This document shows, one piece after another, positions 39,601 through 47,900 of a DNA stretch of 64,000 bases. The number at the start of each line of letters is the position of its first letter. The stretch's first letter is position 1. The position numbers and the translations under genes were made by a program. The DNA is from Apostichopus japonicus (Eukaryota; Echinodermata; Holothuroidea; Aspidochirotida; Stichopodidae), in assembly GCF_037975245.1 (NCBI RefSeq), contig NC_092573.1, positions 24,765,265-24,829,264 of the forward strand. The letters are read 5' to 3'. The notes beneath the pieces were generated by a model that did no database searches, was not told the DNA's origin, and saw only the letters and a program-made list of their open reading frames with translations.

Positions 39601-41352
39601 TTGCAAAAGTAAGCCATAGGATAGGTAAATCTGTTACAAAGGATGTAGGCCTAAGATAGGAGTTTGCTTTGAATCATAAACCGGGTTACCGTTTTTTAAA
39701 AAAATTCAGTCTCTGCCAGTATCATATATGCAGTGACTACAAACTGCAAATAAGGTCTTGAGGGGTATTTATTTTAGTCACATAGCCAATTTAAAGACCC
39801 TATCTTGTTCAGTTGCTCTTAGGTGTTAACATTCATTACATACTGTACTGTACGATCGGTCTGTTTCTGCAACATGGCACGATGCACGTTTTGTAGGCAC
39901 AGTAACCCATTCACTCAAATTTCACTACTAATATGTACACAGTACCTTTAAAGGAGTATTCTGGTGACAAAAAAATGTGACACTTACATTGAAGAGAAAT
40001 TTATTCCACCATCACTGCTAGTTGAAACCCCAATCTCAATATCATGCCCCTAACTCAAGATATGTTTGATCGAAGGTAACCTATTAAAAAATTCAACTAC
40101 TCCAGGAAGTTGGATCACAGTAGGAGGTCTGTGATGTCATCTGGGCAAATGCTCTTTTGAAGTTTAACTTAAAGTCTGAAGATATTATAATCTTCTTGTT
40201 GGCGTATCCCTGAAACATGATACATCTGTAATGTTTGCATAGCTGTCAAAGTTCCCTGTACTTCTTTTTCTTGTAGAAATATTCCATTGTTTGTGAATAA
40301 ATGATTGACAAATTATAAAGAAGAACAAAGACATTCTCATCTGAAGTGCCCCTGCTGACATCATCCATTCTGCTGTTGCCAGATGCAATTTATCACTAAC
40401 TTTTTGAAATTCATATCTTTGCAATACAAAATGATGTGAGGATGTGGTTTCTAGAGTTAGATTCAGAACATTTTCAGAAATTTGTTCAGCAATCAACTTA
40501 AGCCAGCAGAAAATGCTTTTGTTTTTCCCTAATTATCTCGGTTGATCATCACAAACTGAAGGTGGTGTACTGTTAACTGTTCAAAGGTAAAGTCATCTAA
40601 GTTAAATGGTAGATGCGTAAAACAGAGGCAGGCTAGTTATTGACCTAGAGCTGTAAAATCTATGGACTTTTCCCCTCAAACCGTGTAATAGAATAAACTC
40701 CATCGATTACATGTTGTATACAGGTATAAATAAAAACATATACACATAAAAAATGAGTTGAAAATTCCAGAACAGTGAAAAAACTTCCAGCTTCCACCGG
40801 GATTCGAACCCCGGCCTCCCACTCTTTATGTGAAACCAACTAGACCATGGACGCTGATTGTATGTCCAGAGGTTCTACACTAGTACGGAAGGGACTCGTC
40901 ATTCCACTGTAGGCTTTTGCTACCTTTATCGAACAATGCTAGTTCTGTTTTGAGGATATATTTTGTCTCACTCTAGAGATCAATGAATCTTGAAAGAGAT
41001 ACTTTGAACAGACTCTGTTAAATAAAATGGAAATAAAAGACCAAGGCATATGAATAAAGATATATATTTGAAACTGTCATGAGTTGGAAAATCCAGACCA
41101 GAGTCAAAACTTCCAGCCTCCACCTCAGCTCTATACATATATAATTAAAATATATGATGTAACCACATACTTGTAGTAATTATCGGGTAGGACCTGAAAC
41201 AGCTGACGCCAATCCTTGCCAATGTTGTTTGATATTTGCATGAGCAGACGATACGACAGATCAGAAATGCCACTTTCTGGATCCACAAATTGCTCCATGG
41301 TAAAGGTATAGGATTCAGCAACTGGGAGAGATGTGAATGGTTCTAGAAACAT
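27273..41352 (-). CDS. MALT1: MALT1-like type 1 paracaspase, 17 coding exons, 818 aa
   Basis: Exons (5' to 3'): 41352-41171, 39376-39213, 38275-37967, 37534-37365, 36706-36610, 35936-35907, 35549-35421, 33897-33745, 33023-32817, 32333-32156, 31549-31472, 30805-30672, 30226-30077, 29379-29240, 28364-28329, 27918-27871, 27524-27273. All phases close; an in-frame TAA lies 9 nt before the ATG, fixing the start. Domains: death domain 1-115; Ig 116-218; Ig 219-307; a 10-aa microexon; an extra Ig 318-411; paracaspase 412-610 with SGHG His488 and FLDIC Cys537; C-terminal Ig about 611-735; Ser-rich tail. The His-Cys spacing (49) equals human H415-C464, and Asp437, Asp535 and Glu574 align with the acidic pocket that reads Arg substrates, so an active Arg-specific protease is expected. 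In vertebrates MALT1 works with CARD proteins and BCL10 to activate NF-kB. Human MALT1 is 824 aa. The orthologue call is my recall of the family. Confidence 0.93.
31095..31195 (-). repeat. Array of GGGTAAGTTTG units in MALT1 intron 11
   Basis: The plus strand shows CAAACTTACCC and variants at least seven times in 100 bp. On the gene strand each reads (G)GGTAAGTTT, matching the 5' splice site consensus. Short degenerate tandem repeat. Confidence 0.8.
32156..32333 (-). CDS. MALT1: MALT1-like exon 10: both catalytic residues
   Basis: This 178-nt exon (phase 1 in, phase 2 out) encodes residues 481-539 and carries both members of the catalytic dyad: His488 in FSGHGF and Cys537 in FLDICR. A decayed partial copy of its 5' half lies just upstream in the gene at 32400-32488. 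Confidence 0.9.
32400..32488 (-). pseudogene. Decayed partial duplicate of the MALT1 catalytic exon
   Basis: On the gene strand the sequence after CTTGTCTTAG reads VVFNFSGYGFQHLSR and then IPVDSNLGF, clearly related to the real exon's AVFYFSGHGFQHLHR and VPVDAHFGY. The acceptor and its phase are kept (three extra nucleotides, in frame), but the catalytic His is Tyr. The similarity stops after about 89 nt, before the Cys half, and no donor follows. It is a relic or, less likely, an unusual alternative exon. Confidence 0.8.
33550..33656. repeat. TA microsatellite in MALT1 intron 8
   Basis: TA runs with AATA and AGATA interruptions; the Ile/Tyr-rich reverse ORF is an artefact. Confidence 0.85.
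34627..34995 (-). mobile_element. tRNA-derived SINE, copy 1 (diverged)
   Basis: Highly similar over about 360 bp to 43850-44215: both contain ACTTTACAACTTAACCC, CCAAAGTGTGCACAATTCAA, CTCCTGGGGCAC, GTGCAGCCACAAACCGGC and GGCAATGGAGATAAA. On the reverse strand the head carries tRNA-like promoter boxes, better preserved in copy 2. It is inside MALT1 intron 7. Confidence 0.75.
35907..35936 (-). CDS. MALT1: MALT1-like 30-nt cassette microexon
   Basis: TTTTATAG precedes and GTAAAT follows a 30-nt exon encoding LTGGQPQEDA, phase 1 on both sides, so skipping it keeps frame. It lies after the second Ig domain. Human MALT1 has a comparable alternatively spliced exon (exon 7, 11 aa) between the second Ig and the protease that modulates TRAF6 binding. 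The PQED here is only loosely like a TRAF6 motif. Confidence 0.75.
37085..37160 (-). repeat. Retroelement 3' tail fragment
   Basis: On the reverse strand, TAGCGTTTTAGAGCAC is followed by AGCGTCTTTATAAA-type sequence (read as GACGCTTTATAAAAA) and (ATT)n. This is the same style of tail as at 7735-7830, in MALT1 intron 4. Confidence 0.35.
38385..38760 (+). mobile_element. 3' fragment of a non-LTR retrotransposon (LINE)
   Basis: The plus-strand frame ending at 38634 reads RSYGDRSLCKF..PVRWNLLPMSIRNSTSV. It matches the conserved C-terminus of CR1/L2-type reverse transcriptase proteins (RSF..APRLWNSLPLSIR). About 120 nt of untranslated tail follow and end near an (ATT)n run. It lies antisense in MALT1 intron 2; the rest of the element is missing. 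Confidence 0.6.
39955..40500 (+). repeat. Long direct repeat flanking the MALT1 death-domain exon, copy 1
   Basis: Shares long near-identical blocks with 41466-42060, including GAAGAGAAATTTATTCCACC, ATCACTGCTAGTTGAAA and AGGAAGTTGGATCACAG, in the same orientation. Copy 1 is in intron 1. Confidence 0.7.
40747..40862 (-). mobile_element. tRNA-derived SINE with intact B box
   Basis: On the reverse strand, TGGTCTAGTTGGTT (A box type) and, about 35 nt later, GGGGTTCGAATCCCGG (perfect B box) form a tRNA-like head, followed by GGAAGCTGGAAG and a short body. A fragment of that body recurs at about 41083-41125. It is in MALT1 intron 1. A true tRNA is unlikely because the acceptor stem is not evident and a body follows. 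Confidence 0.65.
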
Positions 41353-41465
41353 CGGACTTTACCTGAGGATGAAAGAAGAAAGACACATGTAAAGAAGAAG
41401 GAGATATATAAGAACTGTTTATTATTATTATTATTATAATAGTTACAAGAACTACTGAAGAAACA

Positions 41466-42060
41466 AGGATTTCCTGGTGACAAACAAAGTCAAACATATA
41501 TTGAAGAGAAATTTATTCCACCATCACTGCTAGTTGAAATCCCCATCTCATTTAACATCTTGCCCCTAACTCGAGATATGGTTGATTTGAATGTTACCTA
41601 GTTTGATCGGCTAAACCTTCAACCACTGGAGGAAGTTGGATCACAGAAGGGGTTGGGGGGGGGGGTCTTCGATGTCATCTGGACTGGTAAAAAGTGCTCT
41701 TCAAAAGCATATACACTTAAGCTATCATAATCTTCTTTGATTTTATCCTTGAAACTTGATACATTTGGAATGTTTGATTAGCTGTCAAAGTTCTCTGTAC
41801 TCAGAATTTTATCAAATGTCCCTATTTTTGTAGAATATATAACTCTTTTCCTCTGTGGATAAATGATTGACACAAAAAAAAAGAACAAAAAAAAAGATGT
41901 TTTCTACTGAATTGTCCTGAAGGCAACATCCATTCTTTTGCATTAATGACAAAATATCACATTTTATCTTCGCACATCAAAATGGTATGAGGATTTGCTT
42001 TTTACCATTTTTTCTCCAAATTTTGCAGCAAGTTTCCTAAACAATAAAATTCAGCCAGAC
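41466..42060 (+). repeat. Long direct repeat flanking the MALT1 death-domain exon, copy 2
   Basis: Direct repeat partner of 39955-40500, upstream of the first coding exon. It is interrupted by a G-run at about 41657. Confidence 0.7.
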
Positions 42061-42257
42061 AAAAAATCCATTTCAGCTCAATAATTTGGCTAAGCTATAG
42101 TTGTGTCTTGAGGAGGGGCTACTTTCATACAATTATATGAAGACTGTATGAACAGTCTATGGAATAGTCTGTTAGAAACTGTGACAAGTTCACAACTGTT
42201 GATTCATACTGACTTTAGCAATTACAATAACTTTGCATAGCAACTTTCAAGTTATAT

Positions 42258-42480
42258 ATGGTAGTGTACGGTAAATTTATGTGCCGGCCTCCTAAATTCA
42301 CGTACCATGTTTTGCACTGATAACCAATGTACGGTAGTTGCCATGTTTGTAAGTCATATTGTAACCAATTTTTCAATTGCAATTTAAATCTACAAAGCTT
42401 TTAACACCCAAAATTGCCACAATCAAGCAAAAACATTATTTTATGCAAAGTTCTAATATTGGGGAAGTTGTATGCAAAGG
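42258..42480 (+). repeat. Dispersed repeat shared with 59466-59655
   Basis: GGTAGTTGCC, GTAAGTCA, TTTAACC-like and AATCTACAAAGC blocks occur in the same order in both places. Diverged; class unknown. Confidence 0.4.
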
Positions 42481-42917
42481 TAGCCAACCCCCAAAGCACA
42501 CAGTAAAGCTTTACCAAAGATTTAGGCTATGAAGGTTTTAAGTTATATACTGTAGGCCTAGCCTATACTTCAATGATTCTACACACCATGATTACTGTGT
42601 CATTTATGTTATTAAATCAAATTAATAAGTATTACTATTTTACTAATATTCTTCAATAATACCGATATATATATATATATACGTACATATATAGCCTAAA
42701 GGAGAAGCATTGTTAGATGGCATATTACCTTTGACAGTAAGAAACTCTAGTACAGTCTATTTTTTCCTCAATACGGGACTACTGTAGCACGTAAGGGTTT
42801 GCCTAAGGGAAGTTGAAAGAGTAAGTTGTTTCATTACTTTTAGACCTAACTGAACCTTACTTCCGTATTCTGCATAATCCTTTCAATTCATGTTAGATGT
42901 AAGTATTTACTTCTTAC

Positions 42918-43155
42918 CATAAAAATGATGAATGGAGGTTGAAAAACTATGTAAAAACCTCGAAAAGTACATCCGCTCCACGACTACGTCTGAAATACAA
43001 TTACCACTGGTATGGCCCAAACCGTACACACAAAGTTGGGAAACAACACTGACTAGACATCCTGTACCATGCATGCGACAGAAATTCTGTGACCCTTGCA
43101 CGTACGTATGTATGTAGGCTGTATTGACGCAGAAAGCGAAGCAGTAGAACAACGG
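42918..43155 (-). promoter_or_regulatory. Possible MALT1 5' non-coding exon / promoter area
   Basis: A strong donor on the gene strand (ATG then GTAAGA, exon end 42918) lies upstream of the MALT1 coding start, whose exon is preceded by an acceptor (CATCCTCAG, exon start 41362). This would fit a spliced 5' leader starting near 43 kb. Inference from splice signals only; plus-strand ORF 42932-43117 overlaps it and cannot be excluded as coding. Confidence 0.25.
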
Positions 43156-43849
43156 GGTTTTCCCTTTTCATCCCCAAACAGTTTTCTCGGTATTACTGTT
43201 GGCCGTTCCAGTCGTAGTGATGCATGTAATATTTACATATTTTAGAGAAACGATGTTTACCAGCCTTGAGAAAAATGTTAAATTATAGTTAGTTAATTTA
43301 TTGAAGGATTTAGATTTTGAAATGTTCAGAAGAAAATGTGTGAGACAAATCATATTTGCCTAAAACCACAAAACGACTGGAAATGTTACTCAAACAAACT
43401 ATATAAAAAAAGTGTTCTGCGGTTTCCATTTAAACAACAAATTGGACCATAGACTTGTATTGTGTACGGGTGAAGTGCTTCTATGTTAGTCTTTATGATC
43501 ATGTTATTTTGCTAGTTCCGTTCTGGAATGACACAGGAGATAACCCAAAACTTCGACCCTTTTCGTTTCCACGATCAAGATCATTGACGGAAAGTGAACC
43601 AACACTAACTTTAGTGGTAAAGTTATTTCACATCAGCGGTATGCCTCGTTATATACTTTGTACTAGGCCTTGGTTACTACCAATTTCACGAATCGAAAAA
43701 AAAATATCCAAAACATCACCGTGACTCAGTGTCATACGGAATATCTAGATTCTTATTTCCAACTAACTAGATTTTTATTTTCCACAGAATTTTCATCAAA
43801 TGGCATTAACTTGCAATAACTTTTTATTATTATTTATTATGTTAGGTAA

Positions 43850-44215
43850 TACAGTCTTGTTCAAGGCCAAGGCCCTCTCACACGACTTTACAACTTAACC
43901 CAGGTCATTGGTAACTTGTCACACCTACACACCAAAGTGTGCACAATTCAAACAATCCCTCCTGGGGCACCACAGTGCACCACAACCACGTGTCCCCCGG
44001 GGGACTTCCCATGGCGTGCAGCCACAAACCGGCGCATGCAACTACATTTACAAGTTACCTCACAACTTCCCAAGTCCCCAGTGACCTGGGTGAAGATAGG
44101 CAATGGAGATAAAGTGCCTTTCCCAAGGACACAACCCAATGATCTGGCCAGGACTAGAACCTGTAATCCTTGGATCACAAGTCCGATGCGGTAGCCAATT
44201 GGCCACCATGCTCCC
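43850..44215 (-). mobile_element. tRNA-derived SINE, copy 2
   Basis: On the reverse strand from about 44214, GGTGGCCAATTGGCTACC (A-box type) and GGTTCTAGTCC (B-box type) form a tRNA-like head. It is followed by GTGTCCTTGGGAAAGGCACT and a body ending near 43850. Same family as 34627-34995. Confidence 0.75.
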
Positions 44216-44389
44216 TTTCAGCATGCTTAGGCCTAGGCTAGGCTATTTATGAATTTAATGGAATTCAATGCAAATTTCACCAGAATACTTAGATTATATT
44301 CCTCTATACCATATCAAAAAGAAATTTTGACCTGGACTATTCTTTTAAGTATACAGCATGCCTTGCCAGACTTAGGCTTACTTCATATC

Positions 44390-44605
44390 CTATTCAAATG
44401 GAATGTTCCTTGCGTGGCCGCGGATGTCGTTCTCCATCACTAAGGTAGCTCTTAGTACCGCTTGATTTTGGCAAACGGTTTCAAAATTGTATTGACAGTT
44501 AAACAGCTCAGGGATGAAATCATCAAAATTTCCACTTTGTGGCAGTGAACGCACTCCACCTCCATAGGCATTATTGCACAGTTGCGACATGTACACAGTT
44601 CTCAT
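44390..44605 (-). CDS. Unidentified 71-codon ORF, divergent from CATSPER2
   Basis: An ATG-initiated reading frame at 44605 runs 71 codons and has balanced, protein-like composition with no repeat signature. It contains CNNAYGGGVRSLP, FDDFIPELFNCQ and VLRATLVMEND. I do not recognise a family. It begins 327 bp from the CATSPER2 start on the opposite strand, and a repeat carrying AGGTCA motifs adjoins it. It may be a small gene, the first exon of a divergent gene (GCAAGG near its 3' end could serve as a rare GC donor), or chance. Confidence 0.3.
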   Translation of the reverse strand: MRTVYMSQLCNNAYGGGVRSLPQSGNFDDFIPELFNCQYNFETVCQNQAVLRATLVMENDIRGHARNIPFE

Positions 44606-44609
44606 GTCT

Positions 44610-44720
44610 TTTTGTTGAGGTCAAAGTTCATCCAAGATCACCAGAGATCAAAGTAAGCTAGATAACTCCAAAAGCAAAGCTTGGATGAACTCCATGCTTG
44701 GTTTGTCGATCTCATTTTTA
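44610..44720 (+). repeat. AGGTCA-bearing repeat, partial copy near CATSPER2 promoter
   Basis: AGGTCAAAGTTCA at 44618-44630 and neighbouring AGATCACCAGAGATCAAAG resemble the tandem units in 45596-46050. Confidence 0.5.
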
Positions 44721-44931
44721 GTGAGTATAAAACTATCCTATTCTTTCTGTGAATGTGAAAGTTCATTTGATAGTCAAGTTTTATAGCAAGCTACAAAAAG
44801 AAACTACAGAATACCTTTCAATTGCATAATAGTTTGTAGTGATTTTCATGTGGTTTATTGATATATAGACATTCATGTGTTTTCATTGTGTTATTTATTC
44901 ACAATACTTTACAGGTAGATAACCACCTAGG

Positions 44932-47900
44932 ATGGCACAGAAGAGATACGAAGAAAACCTTTCTCCTTACGCGGAGTTATTCCGCTCAAAGCTTATTGAG
45001 GATTTCCATTTGCTTGAGAGCTTTGATGAACATGGGAAGTCAGATGCCCCTAAGTATTATTCCAAGGATTTTGAAGGTACAGTAGCACTCTCTGTTTATA
45101 TATTGTTACTGTATATTTACTCAAATTGTTACAGTATATATGTTCTTGACCTTTTAGATCCCGCCCGCCAAGATAAAATGATGTTGGAGAACCCTCATGG
45201 CTTAGTCAAATTCCAGGTTTACTCAAGGAAAGAGCCCGGTGAGGTTAGTCCGAGCGACAGAAGAAGGAACAGAGTAAAGAACAAAAACTCCAAAAACCCA
45301 CCCCTGGATATCTGGGCCCACTATGTTCTAGAAAATATCCTTTCACAGTATTCTTTCTGAAGGAAATTGTAAACAAAAAGTGTGCATTTGTATTTAATGA
45401 ACATAGAAATTAAACTTGAAACTTGCAATTTAATGAAGCGCATGTCAATTCTAAACCTGAATATGGACAAACATTGAAATAAAATCAGTACATGTTAGTT
45501 TGAGACTTTTAAAATTAAAAAGTATTTAATATTCAGTATTTTATATTCTATTTCTAATTTGGGTAGCCTAATTTGGGTAGCCTGTAATTTTTTTTTAATG
45601 TGAGTACAGGCCCCTGTTTGAGATCAAAGGTCATTTGAGGTCAACAGAGATCCAAGTGTGACACTTCTGTGAACATGATAACTCAAAAAGTGCTGCTTGG
45701 TTGCAGTTCATTTGGTGGTATGTAGCTCCTCCCCCTTTGTTAGTGCAAGCATCCTACTGTAACTGGTAGATGTCAAAGGTCATTTGAGGTCAACAGAGCT
45801 CAAAATCTGAAAATGTTGTGAACATGATAACCCTTACAGTAAGGGTTGGATGAACGTCATGCTTATACGTATGATCCACCTTATTGAGTGCAAGAACCCT
45901 ATTAACGTCTGTGTAGGTCAAAGGTCATTTGCACCTTATATAACTCAAAAGGAGCATCTTTGTTGTCAAAGTTCATTCTAGGTTAGTATTGGTCTGAAAA
46001 CCATGTCAACATTATCAATGCAAAAGTAAAGCTTGGATGATGACTTTATGATAGGTCGACATTTTGTGCAAGAATCTTGCTGATCAGTAATGGCTAACAC
46101 ATACTGTAAGAATCTTGTTTGTAATGTTACTGTTTAATGTTAAAATTTAGCAAGGAGTCACTAAGCAAACTGGCTCTCTGGTTCTTCATATAGCCATCCA
46201 AAGTTTGATACGTGGTTTTGAATATAAATTTTTCATTTGTGGATGTTTTTAACAGCTATCTGAAATCATTCCTTAACATTTGCCACGTTCGTTCTTTCAG
46301 CATTTCATGCTTGTGTTGATTCTGTCCAATTCAATAGCCCTGGGATTGCAGGCAGGTAAACAACCATGCTAAGTCATAAATGTATATAAAATAAATGTTA
46401 TTACCGAGGACCAAAGCCTTATTAAATTTAATGATTGGATTACCATATATACCAACAGTAGTATTTCAAAATGTTGAAATCAATTAAAAAAAATTAATTT
46501 TTTTTTTTGTATGCTCTTTACTGTTTGAGAATAAATTTTAAGATTCAACCATGATTTAAAAACTCATTGGAGACTTTTGTTTATATTACCATGTTAACAT
46601 TCACAAGGGAAAATGAACATCGCATTACATGTAGTAAATCAAAGGTTTATTTTTGACATGATTGAATATAATAAGAAATCTTAAAAAACTTACATTCTAA
46701 TGTTTTCATGAAGAGTTTGAAGTCAATAACTTGAAGTCGATATTTTTGTCTCTCACAGAAGTATCCGAGAGTGACGATCCTAAATTTGCTGGTTTGAAGT
46801 TAGCGTTGGATATTTTTGACTACTGCTCTCTGTTTCTCTTTATGGTTGAAATCATTTTGAAATGGATAGATAATTTTTGGTCATTTTGGTCCGATAACTG
46901 GAACATTTTTGATTTTGCAGTTACTGTCGGGGTAAGTTTTTCTTAAGTGAGGTCACTTTATGCCTTAAAGCTCAAACTTGCTAAATGTGAAGTTCTATCA
47001 AGTGTTGCCTGGATTCACCTCCAGTCTTTGGAGACATTTTGATCATTGAAAAGCTGAGCACTTTTTTTGTGTTTGGCATTCGTCAATGTTGTTTGCTTAT
47101 TGGGATATTTCACATAATTGGTGAAGCTTCAAAAAACAAGAAAAAGATTGCTACATGTCAGCATTTTGTTCTCTCATTGTGTACTACACCACACATGATT
47201 TGAGCAAATTTATAATAAATATCGGTATTAATTTTGTTCAATGACAGTCCTTTGTGCCCGAAATTATCAACTTCTTTGCTGGTGACATTGGAGGGTCAAT
47301 GGTGCGAGTGATTGTGAGGAACTTGAGGGTTTTCCGAATTTTACGATCACTAAAAATGGTGTCTAGATTCCGGCAAGTCAGACTAATCGCCTTGGCTATT
47401 GGGAAGGCTTTCAGTGTAAGTCCATTTATTTGAATTTTCTATTCTTTTTGCACCTTTAATTTTAGTTTGTCGAGGTGCTGTTTACATACCATTCCAATCC
47501 ATCACTGTTTATTTACCATCATCCATCCATCTATCCATCTACATTTTTGCTCTACATTTTTTCTATTGCTATGTTTAGTAAGTTTTATTTGTATATATAC
47601 GCTGTTTATTTACCATTCTCCCTCCATCGTCCTCCTCCTCCTCCTCCTCCTCCTCCTCCTCCTCCTCCTCCTCCTCCTCCTCCTCCTCCTCCTCCTCCTC
47701 CTCCTCCTCCTCCTCCTCCTCCTCCTCCTCCTCCTTCTCCTCCATCAAGGCTATTACTTTCGTCATGCTACTCCTCTTCACCGTCCTCTACATTTTTTCT
47801 ATTGCTATGTTTAGTAAGTTTTATATGTTAATATACTCTGTTTATTTATCATTCTCCCTCCATGGTCCTACTCCTCCTCCATCTGCATCAAGGCTATTAC

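Noticed and set aside
40790-40862. Possible tRNA gene on the minus strand (perfect B box)
   Set aside because: No clear 7-bp acceptor stem, and a repeated body fragment occurs nearby; read as a SINE head.
42932-43117. 61-codon plus-strand ORF upstream of MALT1
   Set aside because: Composition is acceptable but there is no family, start context or splice support; it is equally likely to be antisense of a MALT1 leader exon.
43455-43724. 89-codon plus-strand ORF
   Set aside because: No recognisable motif and no splice or promoter support in a repeat-rich intergenic region.
46301-46355. GT-AG solution for CATSPER2 exon 3 starting after the AG at 46300
   Set aside because: No in-frame GT donor exists at the end of exon 2, and this acceptor is out of frame with the AT donor; the AT-AC solution fits.
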